From Ignavibacteriota bacterium (GTDB lineage Bacteria; Bacteroidota; Ignavibacteria; Ignavibacteriales; Melioribacteraceae), in contig JABFGH010000013.1 of NCBI GenBank assembly GCA_013112585.1, positions 1 through 64,000 of the forward strand: a DNA stretch of 64,000 bases, read 5' to 3'. Below the pieces are notes generated by a model. The model was not told the origin of the DNA, did not search any database, and saw only the letters and a list, made by a program, of their open reading frames with translations. Below are positions 43,796 through 51,876 of the stretch, in pieces. A program made the position numbers and the translations under genes. Every line of letters begins with the position of its first letter. The stretch's first letter is position 1.

Positions 43796-43891
43796 TAAAA
43801 CTTGATTTAATATCAGTCAATTTCATTTTTTTAACATCCGCCAAATTGATTATATTTATTTTATCCTTTTTAATAATTAACTTTTTATACA

Positions 43892-45613
43892 ATGGCAGAG
43901 AAAGAATTAGATCGAAAAATATTAGCCCCCGATGGAATGATTGTGATCAATAAAGATCATAAAATTATTGTATTTAATGAAGCAGCATGCAGAATAACCG
44001 GATTAAGTGAAAACGAAGTAATCTCAAAAAATAGCAGCTTTTTATTTGATGATTCAACTGATAAAAATTCCATTATCAGTCAAGCACTCGCTTCAGCCGA
44101 AATTATTTCGAATATTTCGTTATTGATAAATTGCCAAAGCGGTAAAAAACTTACCGTAACTGCCTCAATTACACCGGTTGAACAGCCATCTCAGGGAACC
44201 ATAGGGATTATTTTGGTTTTTAGAGACACACAAGAAACATTATTTTTATACAATGCTTTAGATGAAAAAAACAAAGAAATATTAGAAGAAAAAAATAAAC
44301 TTGAAACGATTTTTAATAGTCTGCTTGAAGGCACATTTACAATAAATACCGAGTGGGAGATAACTTCTTTCAATCAATCTGCCGAAAGCATAACCGGCTA
44401 TTCCGTTGCCGAGGCAATAGGCAAAAAGTATTGGAAAGTTTTCCCTTCTGAAGAGGGAAATGAAGACCCGCAGCTTAAGGCATTTATTGCAGAACATCAG
44501 AAGGAACTTTTACGAGAGACAAACATTATACGTAAGGATGGGAGCAGAACTTTAGTTAGAATTAACTCTGCCCCGCTTATGAATACTGCCGGTGAAAAAA
44601 TTGGTCGTGTTGTAACTTTTGAAGATATCAGTCTTATGAAAAATCTTTCCGATCATATTGAGGAGAGGTTTCATTTCAAAAATATAATCGGCAGAAGCAA
44701 AGCCATGCTTAAAGTTTTTGATATGATGGAAAATGTAATTACCACTGACAGCACGGTGTTAGTAACCGGTCAAAGCGGAACCGGAAAAGAAATTATTGCA
44801 CGTGCTATTCATTTAAATAGTGAAAGAAAAACCGAACCGTTTATTGCGGTGAACTGTACTTCGTTTGCCGAAACACTTTTGGAAAGCGAACTTTTTGGAC
44901 ATGAGAAAGGTGCTTTTACCGGAGCAATAAAATCGAAACCGGGGAGGTTTGAACTTGCCGGTAACGGTACATTATTTTTAGATGAAGTAGGAGATATCCC
45001 TTTGCCTATTCAAGTAAAGCTGCTTAGGGTTATTGAAAACAGACAGTTTGAAAGAGTTGGAGGAACTAAAAGTTTAAATCTTAATGCACGCATTATTTGT
45101 GCTACCCATAGAAATTTAGAAACTGAAATTGAACAAGGAAATTTTAGAGAAGATTTATATTACAGAATAAATGTAATTAATATTCATCTGCCCCCTTTGT
45201 ACGAACGGAAGGATGATATTCCAACTTTAGTAAATTATTTCATACAAAAGTTCAATACAAAATTTAATAAGGAAATTAACCATATTTCATCAGATGCTCT
45301 TAAAGTTATAACTCATTACAAATGGCCCGGCAACATACGCGAATTAGAAAATGTAATTGAACACGCTTTTGTAGTCTGCAGAGATGAAACTATTGAAACC
45401 GAACATTTACCGGAAAAATTGCAGAATTTATTCGAAAGATTAGTCAACAATAATGTAAGCAGTAATACTAAGTCCTTGCTCGAGCTTGCAGAGAAACAAA
45501 TTGTTGAAGAAACACTTGAAAGATTTAATGGGAACAGGACTGAAACAGCGGATGCTCTCGGTATTGAAAAGACAACTCTTTGGCGTAAGATGAAAAAGTT
45601 TAAGCTGCTTTAA
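43892..45613 (+). CDS. PAS-PAS sigma-54-dependent transcriptional activator
   Basis: The 573-residue protein has two PAS domains (about 15-115 and 145-255), a sigma-54 AAA+ domain and a Fis-type helix-turn-helix at the C terminus (NRTETADALGIEKTTLWRKMKKF). The AAA+ domain has Walker A GQSGTGKE at 293-300, the sigma-54 contact loop GAFTGA at 340-345 and LFLDEVGDIPL as Walker B. It has no receiver domain, so it should sense a ligand or redox state through the PAS domains rather than phosphorylation. It lies next to operators 3 and 4 and is the obvious candidate to bind the ATTGCA-N4-TGCAAT pairs here and at 37026-37071; autoregulation is likely. It does not look like NtrC or NifA. Confidence 0.93.
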   Translation: MAEKELDRKILAPDGMIVINKDHKIIVFNEAACRITGLSENEVISKNSSFLFDDSTDKNSIISQALASAEIISNISLLINCQSGKKLTVTASITPVEQPSQGTIGIILVFRDTQETLFLYNALDEKNKEILEEKNKLETIFNSLLEGTFTINTEWEITSFNQSAESITGYSVAEAIGKKYWKVFPSEEGNEDPQLKAFIAEHQKELLRETNIIRKDGSRTLVRINSAPLMNTAGEKIGRVVTFEDISLMKNLSDHIEERFHFKNIIGRSKAMLKVFDMMENVITTDSTVLVTGQSGTGKEIIARAIHLNSERKTEPFIAVNCTSFAETLLESELFGHEKGAFTGAIKSKPGRFELAGNGTLFLDEVGDIPLPIQVKLLRVIENRQFERVGGTKSLNLNARIICATHRNLETEIEQGNFREDLYYRINVINIHLPPLYERKDDIPTLVNYFIQKFNTKFNKEINHISSDALKVITHYKWPGNIRELENVIEHAFVVCRDETIETEHLPEKLQNLFERLVNNNVSSNTKSLLELAEKQIVEETLERFNGNRTETADALGIEKTTLWRKMKKFKLL

Positions 45614-45751
45614 TTGATAGTATAATTTGAATAACTACATAATGAGATTTTTCAGATCTACGTAATAATCTCAAATATTGAAAAATTTAAAGTGGGTAAC
45701 AGAAATATTTCTTATTGAAAAATCACAAAATTTATTTAGATTGGAATATCT

Positions 45752-46435
45752 ATGAATAAAACTACCGGCGATACTAACACCTTTACATGGGTCAAAGCTA
45801 TTATTCTAATAATAATGTTTGTTGGTTTGTTGATTTCAATTTATGAAAGAATTTGGTTTAATGTTTTTCTCGTATCTCTATTACTGCTCTTAACTCTAAC
45901 GCCAACAATTCTTTACAAAAGGTACAAATTTGTTATTCCGCCGGAAATTGAAATAATCGCCATTATATTCATTTTTGCATCAGGTTATTTGGGCGATATT
46001 AGAGAATATTATGATAAATATTGGTGGTGGGATAAAGTACTTCATTTCAGCTCGGGAATTCTATTAGGAATAGTAGGTTTTTTAATTGTTTATATACTTA
46101 ATAAAATTAAACGATTTATGATTTATATGAAGCCCGCCTTTGTTGCATTGTTTTCATTTACATTTGCCGTTTCAATTGGAGCCATTTGGGAAATTTATGA
46201 ATTTGCAATGGATAAATTTTTTGACCTGGGAATGCAATCTCACAAGCTTTATTCGGATTTGGAAGATACAATGTGGGATATTATTCTTGATACTTTAGGG
46301 GCAGCAATTATTTCAATTTTAGGTTACTTTTATATGTCTAGAAACAAGGAATTTTTTATTAACGATTTACTAACAAACTTTATTGAGCATAATCCGAAAC
46401 TATTCAAGAAAAGAAAATCTAAACCTTCAACTTAA
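45752..46435 (+). CDS. DUF2238-type polytopic membrane protein
   Basis: The 227-residue protein has about six transmembrane segments. Conserved polar motifs lie near membrane boundaries: YWWWDKVLHFSSGILLGIVGF, GAIWEIYEFAMDKFFDLGMQ and DTMWDIILDTLGAAIISILGY. They resemble the DUF2238 membrane family, whose function is not established. A long basic tail ends the protein. It lies 138 bp after the activator gene; no operator or sigma-54 site was found in front of it. Confidence 0.75.
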   Translation: MNKTTGDTNTFTWVKAIILIIMFVGLLISIYERIWFNVFLVSLLLLLTLTPTILYKRYKFVIPPEIEIIAIIFIFASGYLGDIREYYDKYWWWDKVLHFSSGILLGIVGFLIVYILNKIKRFMIYMKPAFVALFSFTFAVSIGAIWEIYEFAMDKFFDLGMQSHKLYSDLEDTMWDIILDTLGAAIISILGYFYMSRNKEFFINDLLTNFIEHNPKLFKKRKSKPST

Positions 46436-46579
46436 TCTTAATTCCGCATTAAACTCTTTTTTTAATTAAGTCACTATTATTCTTTTACTTTTCAAAATCT
46501 CTAATGTTGTAAGTAAGGGCTGCGCGGCAAATATTTTTCCTTTTCCTTCAAATAAATTTCGTCACTTTATTTTATTTCT

Positions 46580-46597
46580 TTGGCACTCAATTTGTGT
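46580..46597 (+). promoter_or_regulatory. degenerate sigma-54-like promoter of NifX-like gene
   Basis: TTGGCACTCAATTTGTGT has a full -24 element (TTGGCAC) and TTTGT instead of TTTGC at -12, correctly spaced. The expected start near 46606 is 16 nt before ATG 46622. No ATTGCA-N4-TGCAAT pair was found upstream. Confidence 0.45.
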
Positions 46598-46621
46598 AAG
46601 GAGTTAGAAAAAGAGAAAAAA

Positions 46622-46957
46622 ATGAAAATTGCAATATGTATATCGGAAAGAGATAATGTGAAAGAAATTTCAAATTCTCTAAGCAGTGCCGATTATTATG
46701 TAATTATAGATTCTTCTGCCGGAGTACCGCCGGACAAAATTTATAATTCACACTCAAATGAAAATTTGGGTGCCGAAATATTTTGCTCGCAATTATTAAT
46801 TAGTAGTGGAATTAACAAAGTTGTTTGCCGTGATTGCGAACCGGATGCAGAAAGACTTTTTAAAGATGCAAAGATAGAAGTAGAGAAAAACTATAAACCC
46901 TATTTAAATATACTATCGTCTAAAATAACTGATAAAACTAAATCATTAATTCAATAA
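46622..46957 (+). CDS. NifX/dinitrogenase FeMo-cofactor-domain protein
   Basis: ATG 46622 gives 111 residues beginning MKIAICISERDNVKEISNSLSSADYYVIID, followed by GAEIFCSQLLISSGINKVVCRDCEPDAERLFKDAKIEV. This is the fold of the NifX/NifB-C-terminal/NafY family that binds iron-sulfur or FeMo-cofactor precursors. The usual glycine-rich G-x-G segment is changed to CRDCEPDA, with a CxxC-like pair that could hold a metal. No nitrogenase gene is in the window, so its role is more likely general metal or redox handling. Upstream in-frame codons to 46580 overlap the putative promoter. Confidence 0.72.
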   Translation: MKIAICISERDNVKEISNSLSSADYYVIIDSSAGVPPDKIYNSHSNENLGAEIFCSQLLISSGINKVVCRDCEPDAERLFKDAKIEVEKNYKPYLNILSSKITDKTKSLIQ

Positions 46958-46962
46958 GCAGA

Positions 46963-47298
46963 ATGTTTCTAACTTACCACCTCTTTAATATGGAAAAAAA
47001 GGTGGAGAGGAAGGTGGTGATTGACATCTTAAATCAGGCGTATTTATTATTACAAAACTATCTAAATCCGTTTAACCCCAGCACTATAATTAATTATCAA
47101 ATAAAAGAAAAGGGATTTGTTACTTTAAAAGTTTATGATATGCTTGGAAAAGAAGTTGCTACATTAGTAAATAATACGCAAGAATCTGGCAGATATTCTG
47201 TTGAATTGAACGCTAATGAATTACCCAGTGGAGTTTATATATATTCACTGACAGTTAATGATTTTGTTCAAAACACCAAGATGACCTTGTTGAAATAA
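46963..47298 (+). pseudogene. orphan T9SS C-terminal sorting domain fragment
   Basis: The frame encodes 111 residues, of which about 80 (from LQNYLNPFNPSTIINYQ to NTKMTLLK) are a type IX sorting domain, while the first 30 are neither a signal peptide nor a known domain. The sorting motif reads YLNPFNP instead of YPNPFNP. Without a signal sequence and passenger it cannot be a normal secreted protein. It is probably the 3' remnant of a lost secreted-protein gene. Its last third resembles the 31410 and 34909 genes at DNA level. Confidence 0.7.
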
Positions 47299-47310
47299 AA
47301 ATATTAATTA

Positions 47311-47339
47311 TCCGGAACGGGCAAGCGCTTGTTCCGGAT
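47311..47339 (+). terminator. hairpin between the CTD remnant and LamG lipoprotein gene
   Basis: TCCGGAAC and GTTCCGGA enclose a 13-base loop, followed by TTCTTT. This is compatible with termination of the upstream unit. Confidence 0.65.
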
Positions 47340-47364
47340 TCTTTAAAAATACAAAGGGAATAAT

Positions 47365-48174
47365 ATGAAATTAACTTTTTTATTTGCACCAAAGAGATAC
47401 ATAAAAACCATAATTTGTGGTTTACTTTTTGTCCTTATTTTTGGCTGCGATAATGGAGTCGAAATTGACAAAGTAGAAGAACCAAAAAATTATATAGAAT
47501 ATGGTAAAGTTATTACTGATGATCTTATAGCATACTATCCTTTTGATGGAAGTGCTATGGATTATAGCGAAAATGAATTACATGGTATTGAAAACGGAGT
47601 TGAAGCGACAGCAGGCAGGTTTAACCAAGCTAATGGCGCTTTAAGTTTTGACGGAGTAGATGATTTTATTGAAATACCGCAATTTTCGGAGATAAACAAT
47701 TCTAGTGGAACAATTTGTTTTTGGGCGCGAATTCCATCAGGCATTCAACGGGACAATGATGCAGCAGTTATTTCCAGAATAGATACGGTTGGAGAGGGTT
47801 TTACAATCAGTATACATGGAACATCATATTATTGGTTTGAATATAGGACAGTTTTTGGTTCTGAGAGTGGTGCGAATATGCATACATATTATTGGGAAGA
47901 TAATGAATATCTGTTTATTGCTGTAACCTTTAGTAAAGGCATTGATACAACAAGCACTACTTTTACATATTATTTTCAGGGTCATCCTACAATTGAGGTC
48001 AAAAATACGGCTATGGATCAGAATTTTACTTTTAACGATAGCAGTATGCCTTTGTTTATAGGTAAAAGTTTAATACCAAGATATTCTTATTTAAAAGGTG
48101 AATTAGACGATTTGTTAGTTTACGATCGCGCATTAAGTGATGGTGAAATATTAGAATTATTTAGTTGGGAATAA
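47365..48174 (+). CDS. LamG/concanavalin-like lipoprotein
   Basis: The 269-residue protein has a lipoprotein signal (TIICGLLFVLIFGC, cysteine near residue 28). A single LamG/concanavalin A-like domain of the Laminin_G_3 type spans about 50-265: LIAYYPFDGSAMDYSENELHG, ALSFDGVDDFIEIPQF, ICFWARIPSG and the C-terminal GELDDLLVYDRALSDGEILELF. Such domains bind carbohydrates or proteins at the cell surface. AAGGGA precedes the ATG. There is no T9SS domain, so it should stay anchored in a membrane. Confidence 0.87.
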   Translation: MKLTFLFAPKRYIKTIICGLLFVLIFGCDNGVEIDKVEEPKNYIEYGKVITDDLIAYYPFDGSAMDYSENELHGIENGVEATAGRFNQANGALSFDGVDDFIEIPQFSEINNSSGTICFWARIPSGIQRDNDAAVISRIDTVGEGFTISIHGTSYYWFEYRTVFGSESGANMHTYYWEDNEYLFIAVTFSKGIDTTSTTFTYYFQGHPTIEVKNTAMDQNFTFNDSSMPLFIGKSLIPRYSYLKGELDDLLVYDRALSDGEILELFSWE

Positions 48175-48363
48175 TTTTCAAATAAAACAAGAAACACATA
48201 ATAAGCCAATCAACCGGATACCGTTTTCAAAGCGGCATTTGTGTAGTTCTTTAGTTTTATGAAATAAATATACATCGCTGTTCGGCAGTAGTAATAAAAA
48301 CTAAATTGCAGCAAATAATACTTGCAATAAAAGTTAAGCATTGTTTGCATAAACTTTGGTTTA

Positions 48364-49209
48364 TTATAACCCGATAAGTACTGGTCTTTTTGCTGCTTTT
48401 ATCAAATGCTTTGTTAAGCTGCCAACAAAGAAATTTGTTAAACTTTTTTTCGAATGCGCTCCGACAACAACAATATCAGCCCAGTCTAAATATTTTGCTT
48501 CAACTTCATCAATAATATCTTTAGTTGTCCATTCTTTTTTAATTTCAGATATTGAATGAGCATTTAGATATTCAGCTGCCCGATCCAAATGAAACTCGGC
48601 AGTATCTTTATTTTTATCTGACATTAAAATTTTAACTTCGGCTTTAACGATTGAAAGGTGAGCGAAATGATGTAGTGCTCTCGCTGCCGGTAGAGAACCA
48701 TTATAAGGAATTAAAACTTTTAATTTTTTTTCTAACCTCTTTGAAAAAGAATATTCTTTGGGCACGGCAAAAATTGGCGTGATAGAATAATCCAATATCT
48801 TATCTAATGTATCGCCCGATTCATCTGAAGTAGCAAATTGAAAATACGTCCGCATACCCATAATCATTGTATCATAATAGATTGACTCAGAAATAATCTG
48901 CTCACTTGGCGTGCCCTCATGTTTTGATTTAGAGTATTTAACACCTTCCAATTCACATTTTTCTCTAAACATTGAAAGTAGTAAATCCTTCCTCTCTTTA
49001 GCTTCTTTCTCCTTAAAATTCCGCTCCTTTTCGGCATAACGGTATGCGCCTATTGGAACAGGTCCTGTTGATTTTCTGATACCGGGTACATCTAACACAA
49101 CTATACCTGTAAGTTCTGCATCGTTAATTCTTGCAATAACGCAAGCCATATCGAGAGCGGCTGTTGTATAAGGTGATGGGTCAAGAGGAATTAAGATTCG
49201 TTTAATCAT
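48364..49209 (-). CDS. Universal stress protein, tandem UspA domains
   Basis: The 281-residue protein has two UspA folds. The first (about 1-150) starts IKRILIPLDPSPYTTAALDMA but has a modified nucleotide site (MIMGMRTYFQFATSDESGDTL). The second (about 160-281) starts KVLIPYNGSLPAARALHHFA and keeps the ATP-binding motif VVGAHSKKSLTNFFVGSLTKHLI with the G-x2-H and VGS pattern. Two-domain Usps are stress or energy-state proteins. No sigma-54 site or operator is visible before it. A MITE-like element lies 150 bp upstream. Confidence 0.9.
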   Translation of the reverse strand: MIKRILIPLDPSPYTTAALDMACVIARINDAELTGIVVLDVPGIRKSTGPVPIGAYRYAEKERNFKEKEAKERKDLLLSMFREKCELEGVKYSKSKHEGTPSEQIISESIYYDTMIMGMRTYFQFATSDESGDTLDKILDYSITPIFAVPKEYSFSKRLEKKLKVLIPYNGSLPAARALHHFAHLSIVKAEVKILMSDKNKDTAEFHLDRAAEYLNAHSISEIKKEWTTKDIIDEVEAKYLDWADIVVVGAHSKKSLTNFFVGSLTKHLIKAAKRPVLIGL

Positions 49210-49360
49210 TTTATTTCACCAATTAGTTAATATATATTCTGCACTTATTTTATGAATGATAAATTATATAGAAAGCTAAAAATTATTAAAACTTTAACTT
49301 ACGGATAGCAATATAACAAATTGCAAAATTATATTTTACGGGATTAGGAAACATAAATTA
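49210..49360. other. intergenic region between Usp gene and MITE
   Basis: An AT-rich 151 bp that probably holds the Usp promoter on the minus strand. Nothing else is recognised. Confidence 0.4.
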
Positions 49361-49411
49361 AACCCGAATTATGCAATAGAGATAATAGCACGGTGCTTCA
49401 GCGCCGTGAAT

Positions 49412-49432
49412 CCTGCCCGTCCGGCAGGCGGG
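49412..49432. repeat. 21-bp REP-like palindrome in MITE copy 2
   Basis: Identical to 41113-41133, at the homologous place of the element. Confidence 0.85.
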
Positions 49433-49540
49433 ATTGAACAAACATAAATATTGGGTTTTAACCCAAATGGTTTTGGGCCTGCCTGCCGGCAAAGGCGGGC
49501 TAAAGCCCCTTACATAATTTTAATATCAATCACCGTCATA

Positions 49541-49561
49541 CCCGCCTGCCGGACGGGCAGG
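49541..49561. repeat. 21-bp REP-like palindrome inserted in a hairpin loop
   Basis: This is the exact reverse complement of the unit at 49412-49432. It is missing from the otherwise matching copy 1, where the loop is uninterrupted, so it marks a recent gain or loss of a single palindrome. Confidence 0.88.
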
Positions 49562-49746
49562 AATGACGGTGCAATTAAAAAGACAATCTTTATTTAGACT
49601 TTATAAATTATTTCTAATGCATAATTCAGGATGAAGTAATTCGAAATAATAAAATGTTCAGGGCTAAATTGAATTACATCCACAATTATCATGAGATAAT
49701 TAGGGTTGATACTTCATAGGGTGGAGAGGAAATAGTTTAATTTAAT

Positions 49747-49770
49747 CTGTCGAGGAATGGTCCTCGACAG
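49747..49770 (-). terminator. hairpin downstream of the UDP-xylose synthase gene
   Basis: CTGTCGAGGA-ATGG-TCCTCGACAG has a perfect 10-bp stem, 7 bp after the stop on the minus strand. The following DNA is AT-rich without a clear T-run. The 116 bp between it and the MITE hold nothing recognised. Confidence 0.65.
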
Positions 49771-49777
49771 CTAAGAA

Positions 49778-50725
49778 CTACTTTTTTTCAAGCACGGTTT
49801 TAAAATAATCTATCGTAATCTGTAAACCTTCTGCCCTATCCACCTTCGGTTCCCAGCCTAATATTTCTTTAGCTCGTGTAATATCGGGCTGTCTTACCTT
49901 TGGGTCGTCAACCGGCAGATCCCGGTAGGATAATTTACTTTTTGAGTTCGTAATTCTAATTACTTCTTCGGCAAATTGTTTTATTGTAATTTCTGAAGGG
50001 TTACCAATATTAACAGGATCATTTTCCTCTGATAATAGTAATCTGTAAATACCTTCAACTAAATCGGCTACGTAACAAAAACTTCGCGTTTGACTACCGT
50101 CACCAAAAATTGTTATGTCTTCCCCGCGTAATGCCTGCGAAACAAAAGCCGGCAATGCACGTCCGTCATCTAATCTCATGCGCGGACCGTAGGTGTTAAA
50201 TATTCTAACAATTTTTGTATCCAAACCATGATAGCGATGGTAAGCCATAGTGATAGCTTCGGCGAATCGTTTTGCTTCATCGTAAACCCCGCGCGGACCA
50301 ATTGGATTTACATTTCCCCAATAGTCCTCTTTCTGCGGATGAATTTCAGGATCACCGTAAACTTCGGATGTGGAGGCAATTAAAAATCGTGCACCTTTTT
50401 CTTTAGCCAAGCCCAGTGCTTTATGCGTACCGAGTGAACCGACTTTCAATGTTTGTATCGGCAGCTTCAAATAATCAATTGGGCTGGCAGGTGATGCAAA
50501 GTGAAGTACAAAATCAACCTTGCCGGGTACGTGAATAAAATTTGTTACATCATGTTTTATAAAATGAAAATCTTCATTGCCGAAAAGGTGTGAGATGTTA
50601 TCCATATTTCCGGTAAGTAAGTTATCAATACAAATAACTTTATGTCCGTTTTCAATTAATTTATCGCAAAGGTGCGAACCCAAAAATCCTGCACCGCCGG
50701 TTACAACTGCTGTTTTCTTTTCCAT
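49778..50725 (-). CDS. uxs: UDP-glucuronate decarboxylase (UDP-xylose synthase)
   Basis: The 315-residue short-chain dehydrogenase has [15 protein letters not shown] at about 10-24, [59 protein letters not shown] and [18 protein letters not shown]. The Ser/Thr, Tyr (YDEAK) and Lys are in place. These motifs are specific for UXS-type enzymes, which convert UDP-glucuronate to UDP-xylose. It is the last gene of a minus-strand polysaccharide operon and starts directly after the Wzz-like gene. Confidence 0.92.
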   Translation of the reverse strand: MEKKTAVVTGGAGFLGSHLCDKLIENGHKVICIDNLLTGNMDNISHLFGNEDFHFIKHDVTNFIHVPGKVDFVLHFASPASPIDYLKLPIQTLKVGSLGTHKALGLAKEKGARFLIASTSEVYGDPEIHPQKEDYWGNVNPIGPRGVYDEAKRFAEAITMAYHRYHGLDTKIVRIFNTYGPRMRLDDGRALPAFVSQALRGEDITIFGDGSQTRSFCYVADLVEGIYRLLLSEENDPVNIGNPSEITIKQFAEEVIRITNSKSKLSYRDLPVDDPKVRQPDITRAKEILGWEPKVDRAEGLQITIDYFKTVLEKK

Positions 50726-50726
50726 A

Positions 50727-51875
50727 TTACTTAACTTTGTTTTGTAATTCTTTTAGTTTGTTTTCCTGCACGATGATTAAGGCACAAATAAAAATAAATG
50801 CAAACAACCCGCCGGCAAATGTATGGAATACTAATCTAGGACTTTTAGCTCTAAGCGATGGTATTGCACTATCCAACACCTGAACTGTTGGAATATTTTT
50901 ATTCTCCTGAAGCTTCTCTCGATAGTATTGCGTTTGAAGCAATAAGTAAACTTCATTTAGAACTTTTACGTTTCTTGTTAATCTTGCCAGCTTAATACTT
51001 ATTTCAGGAACATCTTCAAAATTGGGTAGAAAATCTTTATTAAGTTTATCCCCGGCTTCAATTTTTGAATATTGTTCGCGCAGCACATCCAATTTTTTTC
51101 TTAATGAAATTATCGTATGATTATCTTCATCCATATTCAGTTTAAGTGTTTTAAGTTTAATCTCATTAAAATAAATTTGACTCTTAATTTCCGCAGCGTG
51201 TTCAATTGCAGCTTCTAATTGTGCCGGCAGTGAAATCGTTTTGTATTCTTCTTGAAATAACTTCAACTCCACCTCGGCAGAATCTAACTGTACTTTAGTT
51301 GCTGCTATTTGGGTTCCCACATATTCGCGTGTCTGCTTTGCCTTTGTATTTAGTTTTTCTCGATTGATTTTATCGAGTGCTTCAGCAAATGTGTTTGATA
51401 CTTTTGCAGCTAAATTGTTAACGGAATCTTTAACATCGGAAAAACGGCTGAACATGGGTGTGGATAAATCAACGGCTAAAAGTATAATACCTTCCTTAGT
51501 TACCTGCACATCAAGGTTTTTACTTAAAGCACCAACAACTCTATAAATATTATCTTCATCATAAAATTCAATTAGATTACATTTTTCAATTACATATTCT
51601 GCTGCACTGCGGCTCTTTAAGATTTCGGCATAAAGCTGCGAATTACCGCCCATACCGCCTAAGCCTAATAAACTTGAAGCATCTGCACCGCCAAGTAAAC
51701 CGGATAAGCCGACATCCGACTTTTCTTCCGGAGGTAAGATTTTTATTTCGGAAGAGAAGGTTAAGGGGTAAACAAAAAGTAAAATTAGAAAAAGGAATAT
51801 CATTACGCTTAAGGTAAAAAATATAATTTTACCTCTGTAATAAATAAGAGTATTAATAATTTCATGATAAGTCAA
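50727..51875 (-). CDS. Wzz/GNVR-type polysaccharide chain-length protein
   Basis: I prefer TTG 51875 (382 residues) because GAGGA, lying within the last codons of the upstream gene, is 6 bp before it. The protein has an N-terminal transmembrane helix ([22 protein letters not shown]), a periplasmic region with glycine-rich [27 protein letters not shown], a long coiled coil (about 180-330), the GNVR-like segment and a second helix ([24 protein letters not shown]). It lacks a tyrosine-kinase domain. Wzz-family proteins control polymer length and assemble with SLBB exporters, which is encoded next door. Confidence 0.87.
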   Translation of the reverse strand: MTYHEIINTLIYYRGKIIFFTLSVMIFLFLILLFVYPLTFSSEIKILPPEEKSDVGLSGLLGGADASSLLGLGGMGGNSQLYAEILKSRSAAEYVIEKCNLIEFYDEDNIYRVVGALSKNLDVQVTKEGIILLAVDLSTPMFSRFSDVKDSVNNLAAKVSNTFAEALDKINREKLNTKAKQTREYVGTQIAATKVQLDSAEVELKLFQEEYKTISLPAQLEAAIEHAAEIKSQIYFNEIKLKTLKLNMDEDNHTIISLRKKLDVLREQYSKIEAGDKLNKDFLPNFEDVPEISIKLARLTRNVKVLNEVYLLLQTQYYREKLQENKNIPTVQVLDSAIPSLRAKSPRLVFHTFAGGLFAFIFICALIIVQENKLKELQNKVK

Positions 51876-51876
51876 T

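Larger units (their letters stand above)
49361..49630. mobile_element. MITE-like element, copy 2, with extra palindrome
   Basis: This is the same element as 41062-41312 in the same orientation. The left end AACCCGAATTATGCA is perfect; the right end has one change (ATTCAGG). The internal hairpins are shared. The only large difference is a 21-bp insertion at 49541-49561, exactly in the loop of the CACCGTCA/TGACGGTG hairpin. No coding capacity. Confidence 0.8.

Noticed and set aside
43796-43891. sigma-54 promoter directly before the activator gene
   Set aside because: No GG-N10-GC pair was found between operator 4 and the ATG, so the activator is probably read from another type of promoter.
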